From contig NC_087064.1 in the NCBI RefSeq assembly GCF_963678635.1, forward strand, positions 68,374,025-68,438,024: a stretch of 64,000 nt of DNA, read 5' to 3'. Source of the DNA: Symsagittifera roscoffensis (Eukaryota; Xenacoelomorpha; Acoela; Convolutidae). Each line of letters opens with the position of its first letter. The stretch's first letter is position 1. The notes beneath the pieces were generated by a model. The model searched no databases. It saw only the letters and a program-made list of their open reading frames with translations, and was not told where the DNA came from. Shown here piece by piece: positions 10,308-21,259 of the stretch. The translations under genes and the position numbers were made by a program.

Positions 10308-12680
10308 AGAGAGAGAGAGAGGAAGGCTTAATTTACCCCGTGGGGAGTTTACAATCACAAATAATGAAATGCAAACATAAAACAAAAAAAAAATAATATA
10401 AATATATAAAATAAACTATGACCGGCAGAAGGTACAGCAGCACTTTCCATACCAAGTACACGGAATGTTTTCTTCGAATGTTTGACGTAGCTTCGTATCA
10501 TAGAACTTCATAACTTCACGCTTGTACCGGGGGAATGATAGACGGACATCAAGCTTCATGAAATTCAATAGTCTAGGAATACGGTCAAAATAAAAGGACT
10601 TTGTCTTCTCGTATTTTCGCTTCTTTAATTTGAAAGAGTATATATCAACACTCCGTAATGATACAGATGGGTCATTTATATCAACAAAATCGAAGGGGTT
10701 TAAATCGTACTTGTCCTGAAACAGTTTATGGAAAAACAGAAGATTTGAGATTTCAATATGATATGGCAGAGGATAGATTCCTAACTTTATCAGTGACGTT
10801 TTATAATCACCTGACAGACCGATCCATCTCACACATCTTCTGTTGAAAACTTCGAGCTTGGATAAGTCGGTCTTGTTAGGTATCCAGATAGAAGAACCAT
10901 AAGTAAGCACAGATAGAATACATGCTTTGTAGAGCCGAACCTTCGTTTGTCTCGGAGTACTGCTCGGAACATTTCGCTTTAACATAAAGTACACTTTGTT
11001 GCACTTGAATAACTTTTCAGAAACATGGTGCGACCACGATAAATCAGAACTGAAAATGATCCCAAGATCTTTGACGTCTAAAGATTCATCGATTTTGTGA
11101 TCACCAATATAGAGATCTGGGTTTTCAGAGCTGTGGTTAAAAAACTTCAGGACTTTACATTTGTCAGGATGTAAATCGAGAGAATTTTCGCCACACCAAT
11201 TGATAACAGCATCTAGATCGCGTTGAAGTACGGGAACAGAGGTACTGCAGCATTTCAGATCATCAGCAAAGAGGGATGGCTTGGATAAGAGATAATCAGG
11301 AAGATCGTTCACAAATAACAAGAACAATAACGGCCCCAGAATACTACCTTGCGGGACACCACTCATAATGCTCACAAAATCAGAGAGCACACCATTGATT
11401 CGCACACGTTGAAAGCGTCCAGAAAGATAACTTTTAAGTAATTGGAGAAAGCTAACATCCAAACCGAAATCCGCAAGTTTTTTGAGCAATTTATGGTGAG
11501 GAACCGAGTCAAACGCCTTTTTGATATCCGCATAAAAAACAAAAGACGAAATACCAAGTTCGTGATTCCTATAAAGCTCATCACAGAAGTTTAACAGTTG
11601 CGTGACAGTTGAACGCCTTGACATAAAGCCGGATTGGTATTTCGTAATTTTCGGCCTATTGCTAGTGTAAATGTAATCAAATAAGATACGCTCCAGACCG
11701 AGGGAAAGTTTCGGTAGCAGGCTGATGGGACGATAATTGGACACATCACTGTGGCTATCCTTCTTGTAAAGAGGAGTTATGTACGCAGTTTTCCAAACAT
11801 CGGGCCACTTTTTTCGCTTTAAAATGTCTTCATAGAGAGCAGCTACTAGAGGACTCAGTTGAAATGCACAATGTTTTAGGAAAGCCGGCGGGACATCGTC
11901 ACAGCAGACAGAAGCAGAGTCATTTGCCGACTGAAGAAAATGTAAGACTTTTTCATGACTAACAGACACCTTGCACAACTCAATGGTAGAAGAAGTACTA
12001 AGGCTGGTAATCTGAATCTCCCCGGAGGTCTTGAAGACAGACGCAAAAAAGTCATTAAAAAGATTGGCCTTCTCAATAGTAGTGGAAGCAGATCTTTTTG
12101 CAAAATGCATTGTGCCTGGGTAGGGAGAAGAATTGCTCAAGCTTTTCAAAATCTTGAAGCAAGAATTGACGTCCATAGTCTCATAGGATTGCAGGAAGCA
12201 GACCTTGTCAAGTTCCATTGACACATTTAGACTGTCTACAAGAGTGCTATGATCGTGCATGGGATTGCGCTTTTTCTGGGTGCCAAGTTTATTTAAAAGG
12301 TGGACCGTATGTGAAGAATAATAAAACGGCAGATTTTGACGTTTGAGTCTTTTACGGTAGGAAGAAACACGCACACTCTCATTTAGAATTGAGAAAATCA
12401 CCACGCTGAAGTCATCATACAAATGGGCATACTGCAGAGCATTATAACCAGAATTAAGCATCACGGAGAACGTAGTATAGTCAAAGGAGGATTTGGAGTA
12501 GGCTACTGGTCGAATTTCATCGTCTGATTTAGTAGGAAACGTAATGCTGACAGGCTTGTGATCAGAGAAATCGGACTCCAAAACTTCAATATCACCAGGA
12601 TTAGCACGGTTAAGCAATAGGATATCGAGAATGCTCCCACTGCAATGTGTTGGTGAATGCTCCCACTGCAATGTGTTGGT
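10308..12680 (-). mobile_element. 5'-truncated non-LTR retrotransposon (LINE), 3' end at left
   Basis: The element lies on the minus strand. It starts inside the end of the endonuclease domain near 12680, contains one long open frame to 10416, then an AT-rich 3' UTR, and ends in or near a (GA)n tract at 10305-10321. A 26-bp sequence is repeated in tandem at 12630-12655 and 12656-12680, exactly at the truncated 5' end. Target-site duplications were not identified by eye. Confidence 0.85.
10416..12671 (-). CDS. Non-LTR retrotransposon ORF2 fragment: endonuclease tail plus reverse transcriptase
   Basis: An open frame of 751 codons without a break. Residues ~13-55 match the last part of an apurinic-type endonuclease (GSILDILLLN, then SDFSDHKPV with the conserved SDH). 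The reverse transcriptase follows: NYRPISLLPKLS at about residue 310, the KAFDSVPHHKLL box, GVPQGSILGPLLF, and the catalytic FADD at about residue 465. After the RT, NRRCVRWIGL and a Cys/Trp-containing C-terminus (CTWYGKCCCTFC) resemble the jockey/CR1-type arrangement. Most of the endonuclease is missing, so the copy cannot be autonomous. The initiator ATG at 12671 lies in the 26-bp duplication and is probably not a native start. An uninterrupted RT frame suggests a fairly young insertion. Which clade it belongs to is inferred, not proven. Confidence 0.9.
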   Translation of the reverse strand: MQWEHSPTHCSGSILDILLLNRANPGDIEVLESDFSDHKPVSITFPTKSDDEIRPVAYSKSSFDYTTFSVMLNSGYNALQYAHLYDDFSVVIFSILNESVRVSSYRKRLKRQNLPFYYSSHTVHLLNKLGTQKKRNPMHDHSTLVDSLNVSMELDKVCFLQSYETMDVNSCFKILKSLSNSSPYPGTMHFAKRSASTTIEKANLFNDFFASVFKTSGEIQITSLSTSSTIELCKVSVSHEKVLHFLQSANDSASVCCDDVPPAFLKHCAFQLSPLVAALYEDILKRKKWPDVWKTAYITPLYKKDSHSDVSNYRPISLLPKLSLGLERILFDYIYTSNRPKITKYQSGFMSRRSTVTQLLNFCDELYRNHELGISSFVFYADIKKAFDSVPHHKLLKKLADFGLDVSFLQLLKSYLSGRFQRVRINGVLSDFVSIMSGVPQGSILGPLLFLLFVNDLPDYLLSKPSLFADDLKCCSTSVPVLQRDLDAVINWCGENSLDLHPDKCKVLKFFNHSSENPDLYIGDHKIDESLDVKDLGIIFSSDLSWSHHVSEKLFKCNKVYFMLKRNVPSSTPRQTKVRLYKACILSVLTYGSSIWIPNKTDLSKLEVFNRRCVRWIGLSGDYKTSLIKLGIYPLPYHIEISNLLFFHKLFQDKYDLNPFDFVDINDPSVSLRSVDIYSFKLKKRKYEKTKSFYFDRIPRLLNFMKLDVRLSFPRYKREVMKFYDTKLRQTFEENIPCTWYGKCCCTFCRS

Positions 12681-12684
12681 TTCT

Positions 12685-13085
12685 CCAATAGGTTTTGGCT
12701 GGTTTATTATTGGCTTACTAGCCTCTTTTTGCCTCGTTTGATGCGCGATAAAGTTTTTGTATGCCTGTGTTGTGCGTTATAAGGAGAGAGAGGGGACACT
12801 TTATTGTTTCAATATACTTATGCAGTTGCAGAACTGATTGTATAAGAATCTAGTGTACAATATTACGCAATGGTTATATAACATAACAAGAAAAAACATA
12901 AATTACATAACCCTGTTATGTAATAACATATAACATAATTATATAACATAACATAAGGGGAAGGGGGTCGTAAAAATTTCTAGTATTGAATTAAATAAAC
13001 TTTTGGCTTGAAGAATTTCTGATCAGATATTTTCTGCTTTGTCACCACTTGGTTTATTTTGTTCGGATGCTGAAATTTTATTCTA
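12685..13085. repeat. Upstream region of ALG9 with ATAAC-rich low-complexity tract
   Basis: The stretch 12870-12957 is built from recurring ataacat/cataacata words, including the small hairpin cataaccctgttatg. A short gagagagagg tract lies at about 12784. I could not point to a TATA-type promoter with confidence. Confidence 0.5.
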
Positions 13086-13217
13086 TTGTTTGGACCTTAT
13101 TTTGCTAACACAATCTTCAATCATTTTGATAGATCTATTTGTATTGCAAGTGGTGCGAAGCTCAGCTTCGACTCCGTTATCTTTAAAAAAACTGCTAATA
13201 ACCTTTGTTCAGATTTC

Positions 13218-16200
13218 ATGGTCCATCTTCGAAAACGGGACCCTGCGGGGTTTGCGAAATCCAGGAACCTTGCAAATAGAATTAAAGGTAATGAGGAGAA
13301 GAAGGAAACTGAGAAATCTGCCAAACTTCTTGATTATTTTAGCTCGGGTTTTTCGTTTGTTTTTGGTGACGTGAATGGCTTTAGCAGTGGATCTGAAACA
13401 GATTCTGCCTACACCCCTCTAAACTCAATTGCATTCAAACTATTCCTTATTAGTCGTTTTTGCTCTGCCATGATGTCTAATATTAACGATTGTGATGAAA
13501 CCTACAATTATTGGGAACCACTGCACTTCATATCTTATGGATGTGGATTTCAAACGTGGGAGTATTCGCCTCATTTTGCTCTCAGATCATACGCCTTTCT
13601 CTGGTTATACGGCTGGATTGTACCTCTGGCAAATTATTTTGCGCCGTCTCGTTTAGTGATGTTTTTTGTTGTTCGCTTAACTCTTGCCTTTCTCTGCTCA
13701 TTTTTTGAGCTTCTCTTCTACAGAGCAGTAGTGAAAATTTACGGCAACAGTGTTGCCAGGCTAGTGCTACTTTTCTTAGCCTTTAGTCCAGGAATGTTTG
13801 CAGCATCAGTTGCCTTTCTTCCAAGTTCGTTTGCAATGTATATGTGTCTCATTGCTTTTTCTAGTGTTTTACTGTTCCAAAACTTTTTGGCAATTTCCAG
13901 CATAGCCTTGTCTGTTCTTGTCGCATGGCCTTTTTGTGCAATCATCGGAATTCCTGTGGCACTAGATGTGATATTTATTCAAAAGAAGTTCAAAGTTTTC
14001 ATATTTTACTCTATAATATCATTCTTCCTGATTATGTCTTACATGTGCTATATCGACTCTCAATATTATAACAAGTTTGTAGTTGCGACATTTAATATTG
14101 TGAATTACAACATCTTCTCCTCACATGGGCCGGACTTGTACGGAACAGAACCTTTGAGTTACTACTTTAAAAATGCTTTCCTAAACATGACTGTGGCTTT
14201 TCCGTTGTCCCTAGTATTACCGGTTGTTCTTTTGGCCAAGTCGTGGAGTAAAAACATGCGTGACATTTTCTACTACAGTCGAAAGTGGCTTCCGTTATTA
14301 GCATTATACTTGTGGTACTTTGTGTTTTTCATGCAGCCTCACAAAGAAGAAAGGTTTCTTTACCCAATTTACCCGCTTATTGCTCTTGCTGCAGCTTGTA
14401 CGCTGGCCCTTTTTAGCAGTTTCTTCTCCAAGACATCTCGCTTGAGATATATAGCATCAACGGTTACATTCCTTGCGCTAAGCACGCATATAACACTGGG
14501 AGTGTCTCGTATTGGAGCCCAATTTGTGGGTTTTCATGCGCACATGGACGTGTACGGGGACTTCAATGTATGGTATGAGCAGAACCATTTGATCAACTCG
14601 CATGGTGTTGAAAATAAAGAAGATCCGACTGTAGAGAACTCAATTTTGTGTGTGGGAAGGGAGTGGTACAGATTTCCCTCCTCATTTTTCTTGCCTGACA
14701 ACGTGCGATTACATTTTATACAGTCTGAGTTCAAAGGTGAGCTTTTATGTTTATGAAAATTCAATGAACTTATTAAATTTTGTGCAGTTATTGCAAGGTT
14801 ATTAATAGGACCACTTTTTCTGTTCATGTAAAATAAAGCTAGCGTGACACAAGGATAGCCGGTTGCTGTGTCGACCACAATGATTGAAGTAAAGAACCCA
14901 AACAAAAAATTATCAGGAACTAAAAATTTTACCGAGTTTTTCTTGGGAGACAACTTTTTTATGTGTCAGTGAATGTAGCGAAACCACTTTGTGATGCCAT
15001 GTTTTTTTTGCAATAGGAAAAATCATAAAATTTGATCATGCTGAAGTTGAACTTTTCGCTTTTGAGTCGATAAACGTAGTGACTGGTCTTGTTGTTCCGA
15101 CCATGGAAAATGAAGAGGAACTTTGTATTCGAGTGTGTTTTTGTTTTCCACACAAAATCAGGTACCTCTTATAATCATCGGACTGGGTTGAATGATATAT
15201 CTGGACTAATTTTTGGTTTTTGGTCTAATTTCTAGCTGATAAGATCATTAAAGTTTAATTTAAATCGTGAAAACTTAGTTTTACTCGAGCAACGTTAGTT
15301 TTTGAGTTTGAAGCGCTATTTTGGTAATCAAAGTTTTCAAAAATTCAAAAATAATTCTGCAAAAAATTTGAACAAATTCTGTTTTGTCGTTTTTGTAGGC
15401 TATTTTTTTTATACAAAAACTGTTTTTCAATTGGCCTATTCAACTATGGTTGTCGAATATGCCTAATTTTTATTTTTTTTTGTCGATCAGATCTTTTTAT
15501 TACACCACACAGAAAAAAAAGACACTAAATATGAAAAAAAAGTTGTTCAATTTTTTTAAGGCTATGATCGGAACATTCTGTGCTATAACCGGCTATCCTC
15601 GTTGCTTTTTCGGATGCTCTAATGATGTCAGAAGTGCGTCCATATATATTTATGAATTTATGAATGCACAGAAGTTTAAATGCACTTTTTTGAGTTCGAT
15701 TCAAATTAATTTGCTAACAGGCAAATAAATTGCACTCACCAAATACGAATGCGGAAAAAACGTAGACTACTGCTAGTTTCGAAAATATAATTTTCATTTT
15801 TAGTTTTCCTAGCAGGATAAAACATTAATCCATTGATCCAGTTTTCTTAAATTGGGTTTATTGTATCAAAAAAGTGTCAAGCATAAGTTGTTATTGGGGT
15901 TCACAGAGCTTTAAGGCCATTGATTTTTTTAAAATTCGAAAACTGAAGTTTTTTTTTCTGAAAACGCATCAGTTTTTTTGCCATTTTGTGATTATTGTCT
16001 CTTTGTTGGCTATGATTTAAATTCAATTCAGACTCATTTGCTAAAAGAAAGGCAGGTTATGATCTCCAATTGAGAAGGGAAACATGTGATCAACTTCAAG
16101 TTTCGAAAGTGGATTTTAATCTTTAGATTTCCCTGCGGAATAAGAAAAGTTAACTAATGATGCAGTTTTCTTAAATGGGGTTAACTTAATCGAAAATGTG

Positions 16201-17662
16201 TCGATAATAAATTTTTCTTAAACTTCGAACATCTTGAAGGGCATTATATTTTGTGAAATTCGAAACTTAGTCTTCAATTTTCTTGGGCTCATTTTTACTT
16301 TTCCAACTATGTTGGCGCTGAGTGAAATTTGAAATTAGTCTTTTTTTTTAGTTTTCTTGGCCTCATTTTTACTTTTCCAACTATGTTGGCTGTGTTTACA
16401 TTTCCCATTAGAATAAAAATTTACCCCTTGACCCTGTTTTCTTTAATATGATTAAATTTTGAAAAAAGTGGCAATTCTAAAAGGTTCTTGAAATTTCAAG
16501 AGTTTTAATATAATGCATGGTTTTTAGGCAAATTATGTTCTCCAATTGCTTGCATATGGTGCGGAAAAACATAAAATATGAGTTTCGATTTCAAAAGTCC
16601 AGTTTCTTTTTTTCTCAGCGGAGAAGATACCTTTCGATCCGTTTTTCTTACGGGTTATTTTCATCAAAAATTGTCAATCATGAATGATTTAATGTGATGT
16701 TTTTTTTAAAAAACGAACTTCATAGCGTTCAAAAATAGTCAATGTCTTTTTTTCGGTTCCCTGGAGTTCATTGAAACGATGCGAAGTTCATGTTGGTCAT
16801 GTTTTTCTGGAGTCAGAATCACGACTAATGTGGGATTTTTATGATACCACCACTCGGTACAAGTATGATAGTTGAGTCCCTCAAATTTAGGTGGGCTCCT
16901 GAAGGATTTTTTTTGTGCTTAAAATGTTCGGAAACAGGCTAAGAATTTGTTTGCTTGTGTTTTTGAATTTTTCTCAAAAATTGAGGGACCCATCTTTCAT
17001 ACTTGCTTTTTTCAAGGACGCAACTATCATGCTTGTACCCACCACTCTTGAACAGCTGTGAGCGTTCTTTGAGGTTTTCAAAATTAAAATCCAGCGGAGA
17101 AAAATGTTTTTCAGTTTTTAAGGTTAATTTTGAGCCAAAAAGTGACCGAGCATATATTGTTGTGGTCGGGACTCTCTGTGCTACTTGAGCAGGAAACGGT
17201 TACTCTTGTTTCCGATTTTTTTTTTTCAAATCTGTTTGGTTCACTTTTTTGATACTGTAAAAGTAAATTAGTATGTTTTGAACGGAATTTTGTATTTTCT
17301 TTCATGTTGTTCACGCTCTGTTTAATTTAGGCCAACTACCAGCCCGCTTCTCGGAGGGTATTGAGGGGACCACTTCACTGCTCCATACTCACTTCAACGA
17401 CATGAACAAAGAGGAGGCTTCCAGGTACGTAGAGGTGTCCAGGTGTGACTTCCTAGTGGACACAATGATAGCTGGAAAAGAAGATAGTGTGCTGGAACCT
17501 CTGTTTGGTGCTAACCTGGATAAGTGGAAACCGATAGTAGCGAGAGAAGTCATTGACCCCGAGGCATCCAACCCTCTATGTCGTGCATTCTACATTCCAA
17601 TTGTGTCCAGATGGTGCACGAAGTATGTGAGCTATCTGGTGCTGCAGGCAGTCGCTAAGTAA
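13218..17662 (+). CDS. ALG9: ALG9 alpha-1,2-mannosyltransferase (two coding exons)
   Basis: This ER membrane GT22 enzyme adds the seventh and ninth mannoses to the dolichol-linked N-glycan precursor, using dolichyl-phosphate mannose. Exon A (13218-14736) contains DCDETYNYWEP followed by FQTWEYSP, the GT22 first-loop signature. It also has FLPSSFAMY, HGPDLYGTEP and HKEERFLYPIYPL, with about ten hydrophobic helices. Exon B (17331-17662) encodes GQLPARFSEG, SRYVEVSRCDFLVD and RAFYIPIVSRW, matching the family C-terminus. The junction is aaag|gtgagc ... tttag|gcc in phase 1, restoring FKGQLP. From the ATG at 13218 the protein is 616 residues, close to human ALG9. The frame is open up to an ATG at 13086, which would add 44 residues, but a polypyrimidine/AG acceptor-like sequence (cctttgttcag, ending 13211) lies just before 13218. 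An upstream non-coding exon is therefore possible. Confidence 0.93.
15055..15215 (+). repeat. SINE-like family B fragment (tail part)
   Basis: Shares ttgttccgacca, gaaaatgaagaggaactttgt, ttcgagtgtgttttt, aaaatcagg and taatcatcggact with 34770-34900 and its tandem copies, and with the inverted copy at 53090-53215. The tRNA-like head is not visible in this copy. Confidence 0.65.
16856..17040. mobile_element. MITE-like element with terminal inverted repeats
   Basis: ggtacaagtatgatagttg at 16856 is matched on the opposite strand by 17021-17038 (ggtacaagcatgatagttg, one mismatch). A second inverted pair (gagtccctcaa and its partner at about 16979) lies inside. It is about 185 bp, with no coding capacity. 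A target-site duplication is not obvious. Confidence 0.65.
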
Positions 17663-18371
17663 AGTGGAACCCATCAAATGACCTTTCATTGTAGACTATT
17701 AGAAGCTGACGATGGGCATGTGTACCAACCTTATTGTCGATATGGAAAGTTGACTGTTTGCTCTATCTGGAAGAAGTGGATCATTAAATTTTCCATTGAA
17801 AACTTTCCTCTATCTGGAAATCATTCCTATTTAATTGGATCATTGATATTATTCATAAACTTTGTTTTTTTTCTGATGTTGGAAACGGACAAATTTGTAT
17901 CTTAGCGGCTAAAAAAGTGGGGAAAAAGTTTTCCATTGTTTCGTGAACAACAAAAAGTATCTAATTTTCCCATGCTTTTTGCATATTAGAGAGAGGGTAT
18001 TCGGTTATCTATTGTATGGAAAACCGTTATGGATGGCTGATGAACTGTTCTGTTAAAATGATATTTATTTTGGATACGTGTAATCAGTTATTTATGTGCA
18101 TTGCATTGTTGTAATTTGATCTGTTTATTATTGTTATTTTGTCGTGGATTTATAACCATCCTACATTTTATTATTTGTCATAGTAGCAAGAAGATATGTT
18201 TATTTATTTGGATATGAAATGTGGAAGAACAAGGAATGCATCTGTTATGACAACGATTGCATTAAAAGCAGAAGCAATAAATAAACCAAATCAATTCGAA
18301 AAAAATTCGCTTTGGAAATCAACATCTATTTTTGCCTTGTCAATCAGTGCAATCATCACCAAAAAACAGCA
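17663..18371. other. ALG9 3' flank and upstream region of next gene
   Basis: No gene is seen. A polyadenylation-type aataaa occurs at 18277-18282, only 90 bp before the next initiator ATG. Short open frames (17678, 18196) have no support. Confidence 0.5.
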
Positions 18372-19388
18372 ATGGAAGGGAAACAGTTGCGTCTCGTGAG
18401 CGGATTAGTGGTGGGAACCTTGGTTCTAGAGGCAATGGGTGTTCTATTTCTGCTCCTCAATTCAACAGGAGACAACAAATCTTCTTACTCTGTCTCGGCA
18501 AAAGAGATCATGTATGCGACCAGACCTTATCCAGTGTTTCAGACACATGTGTCGAGGTTTGGACCCGACTACAGTCTAGACCTGTCAGTCGGTTTCATAT
18601 TTGATGCGAGTAACAAAGAAGAGTTCGACTTCATGTTTACGAATTTCAGGCTGATTTTGAGGCATCTAAACCAGCCGATTAATGTCTTCGTGTGCCACGA
18701 GGACCGACTCAACCTCTCGAAAGACCAAATTTGGCTTTTGAATTTTGTCCTCAGAGTTCAGTTGCAAATAGACAAAAGAGAGGAGAATACAATTGCCAAT
18801 TGCAGAGACAAATTCAAAGCTCAATATCATCAAAAGCAGCCGCAACATGTTGTAGTCTTCGGACCGGAAGTGCGTTTGACCGAAAAGTCTGTTTCCGACA
18901 TTTTGAAGATCATTGAGCAGAAAGAACGAGAAGACGAATTCAGTCCGATTGTTCTGGCTAGCAACTACAACCCAGTCATGTGGATCACATCTGGAGCAGT
19001 GGCTCTTTTGGGATTGACAGTACTTTGCAGCTTGTCAGTTCTATTCAGAAGGGTGAAACAAGAAGTTCTCCTTGGAGAATCGTTTTCGAGGTCAAGCTGG
19101 GGTTCTGAAAAAAGGAACAAAACTAAGACTGGTAGCCTCTACTTTATTTGCGACAGAAATGTGCAGTCAGTGCTTCTTCTGCTTTACTCGATAGCTACGA
19201 TTGTGTTGCTGCAGACGCAAATACAAACATACATTGAGCGATATGTGATGAGAGGTGGAGTTAATTTAAACTGGCTTGTGAATTTTAACCTGGAAAGTGT
19301 CGCAGTTTTGTTCTCAAGGGAAGATTCAGGCAGCCATCATAGTTTAGACTCTCTCTTTCACTCAGCTAGACTCATTTCGATGCAATAG
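18372..19388 (+). CDS. Unrecognised three-helix membrane protein
   Basis: A single-exon frame of 338 codons from the ATG at 18372 (an earlier in-frame ATG at 18312 gives 20 more residues). I prefer 18372 because a hydrophobic segment follows it directly. The first helix is about residues 9-29 (LVVGTLVLEAMGVLFLLL), preceded by positive charges (MEGKQLRLV). A charged region of about 175 residues follows, with FIFDASNKEEFDFMFTNFRL and VFVCHEDRLNLSKDQIWLL. Two more helices lie near residues 205-228 (TSGAVALLGLTVLCSLSVLF) and 265-285 (SVLLLLYSIATIVLL). Codon use and length support a real gene. It lies 0.7 kb downstream of ALG9 on the same strand. I do not recognise the family. The central region could be a lumenal domain, but its function is unknown. 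Confidence 0.7.
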   Translation: MEGKQLRLVSGLVVGTLVLEAMGVLFLLLNSTGDNKSSYSVSAKEIMYATRPYPVFQTHVSRFGPDYSLDLSVGFIFDASNKEEFDFMFTNFRLILRHLNQPINVFVCHEDRLNLSKDQIWLLNFVLRVQLQIDKREENTIANCRDKFKAQYHQKQPQHVVVFGPEVRLTEKSVSDILKIIEQKEREDEFSPIVLASNYNPVMWITSGAVALLGLTVLCSLSVLFRRVKQEVLLGESFSRSSWGSEKRNKTKTGSLYFICDRNVQSVLLLLYSIATIVLLQTQIQTYIERYVMRGGVNLNWLVNFNLESVAVLFSREDSGSHHSLDSLFHSARLISMQ

Positions 19389-21258
19389 AATTAAATTATT
19401 TAAACTAACTTTTACATCAGTCAGAAAATGTGTAGGTCATGTGTTTCTTTTGTTTTGTTTTCTGTACGAAAAAGTCCTTGCTTTTCTCGGCCTGATTTTT
19501 ATTTGGATTTAAGTTCCTTTCTAATTCATTTGGCGAAATGGAAGGCAAATTACGTTCTCCAGTGACAATTTCAAATGGTACAAAAAAGAGTAAATGAATT
19601 GCAGTTCCAATATGAGTTTCAGTTTTAAGAGAAATGAACGTAGTGAGTACTCTTAAATAGGTCTTGCCGATTTTTTTTGTTTTTTTTTGGAAAAAAAAAA
19701 CAAACCTTTTAGAAAAAATTGGAAAAAATTTTTGTTTCCTTACGTTCATTACTCTTCCAACTGCCAGTTGGCTATGTTTTTGCTTTTTCAGCGGAAAAAA
19801 ATTCATAGATCCATTTTTTCTCATATTGGGCTAGGTTTAACAAAAATGTCAATTTTAAAGGATACTTGGAATTGAAGAATTTCAAGGTGATATGTTTTTT
19901 CTTGAAACGATGTTTTTCAAAGGTACTGCAAATAGCTGCATTTGTTAAGGTCGATTGATCGGTTTGTTCACTTTTGTTACATTTGGGATCAGCAAGCGTT
20001 CTCAAATCGGGACATGAACTTTTTATCAGATAAACAACTTGTGTAACAAATCACCGAATCATTTGATGGCTTGATGTAACGTCAAGTAAAATCAGATTCT
20101 TAATCTGCGCATATGGCAAAGACGTAACGTCTGTGCCTGACAAAATACAGTTTCAAATAGGGTGGGCAGCGCCTGAATATATTTCAATTCGTATAGCGTT
20201 TGTCGTCTTTTTTTTCGTCTTAATTGCCACATCTCTTGACTTTTTTGTTTTTGGGAGTGCTTTTCTCATTATCCTGTGTGATGAGAACAGGTATTATGAA
20301 AATGTGTGTGATTTGGTTCATATTTAAGAGTCGATGGACGTCGTGAAGACTCGTATAAAGATCCTGATGCATTTTTTTAAGAGTAATGAACGTAGTGAAG
20401 ACTCTTATATAGGTCTTGCTGATTTTTTTTTCAGGAAAAGTCTCTAATAACTACAGATGTGCATTCATACATTGATGCATTTATGAATGCTTTTAAGTAT
20501 ATATGCGCTTTTTCAGTTCAATTGAAATTCATCTGCTGAAAATAACATAAATAGCATAGTATCAAAAATACAATTTAATAGATTTCCAGCGGAATAAAAA
20601 CTTAACCTATTCATCCAGTTTTCTCTAGTTAGGTTCATGTTATCAAAAAAGCGCAAATCATAAATTGTCTAGAAGTTCAAAGAGCTTAACGGGCATTCGA
20701 AATTTGAGATTTTTTCAACAAAATCAGTGTTTTTATTATGTTTACTTGCGTTCATTACTCTTTTCCAATCTTCGATTGAATATGTTTTCTTCCAGAAAAT
20801 TTTTTTTGTGAAGGCTCGAATTAGATATTTCGCGGTTCGCTTTCTATTAAAGTCCAGTTCATTTCCTTAAAAAGAAGGCAAACTCCACTATCGTACAGCT
20901 AAAGTGTAAAGGCCACGAGAAACGTGATCGACTTCTAGTTTCGAAAGTGAGTTTCAATTTTCAGACTTGCCAGCGGAATAAAAAATATACATTTTTGTTC
21001 AGTTTTCTCAAGTTGAGATAGTTTTTACCAAAACAGTGTCAATCCTAAATTGTTCAAGAAATTCGAAAAGCTTTGAAGCCACGGTCTATTTTATTCTTTG
21101 AAAGTTGCGTTAATTTTATCAAAAAAGTGAAAATTATAAATTGCTCGTGAAATTAAAGAGCTTAAATGACATATATATTTTTGTTTGAATTTCGGAAGTT
21201 GAAGTTGTTTAAAAAACACGTCAATTTTTCTCTGTTTACTTGACTTCATTGACCGCTG
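19389..21258 (+). repeat. Dispersed repeats of the AATGAACGTAGTGAAGAC / CCAGCGGAATAAAAA family
   Basis: Near-matches to aatgaacgtagtgaagactcttatataggtcttgctg occur at 19633, 20330 and 20385. Each is followed by words shared with other copies: gattt(c)cagcggaataaaaa, tgatccagttttctc, ttgttcaagaaattc and cttgcgttcattactc. The copies are diverged and partly truncated. Open frames here are not coding. Confidence 0.7.
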
Positions 21259-21259
21259 T

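Larger units (their letters stand above)
14737..17330 (+). other. ALG9 intron (2.6 kb), filled with dispersed repeats
   Basis: GT-AG intron, donor gtgagc and acceptor tttaatttag. It contains a SINE-like family B fragment (about 15055-15215), several diverged copies of the ccagcggaataaaaa / gatccagttttct repeat (15500-16750), and a MITE-like inverted repeat (16856-17040). Open frames inside it (such as 15450-15728) are repeat-derived. Confidence 0.85.

Noticed and set aside
11955-12221. Plus-strand 88-codon frame
   Set aside because: Shadow of the LINE reverse-transcriptase ORF on the other strand.
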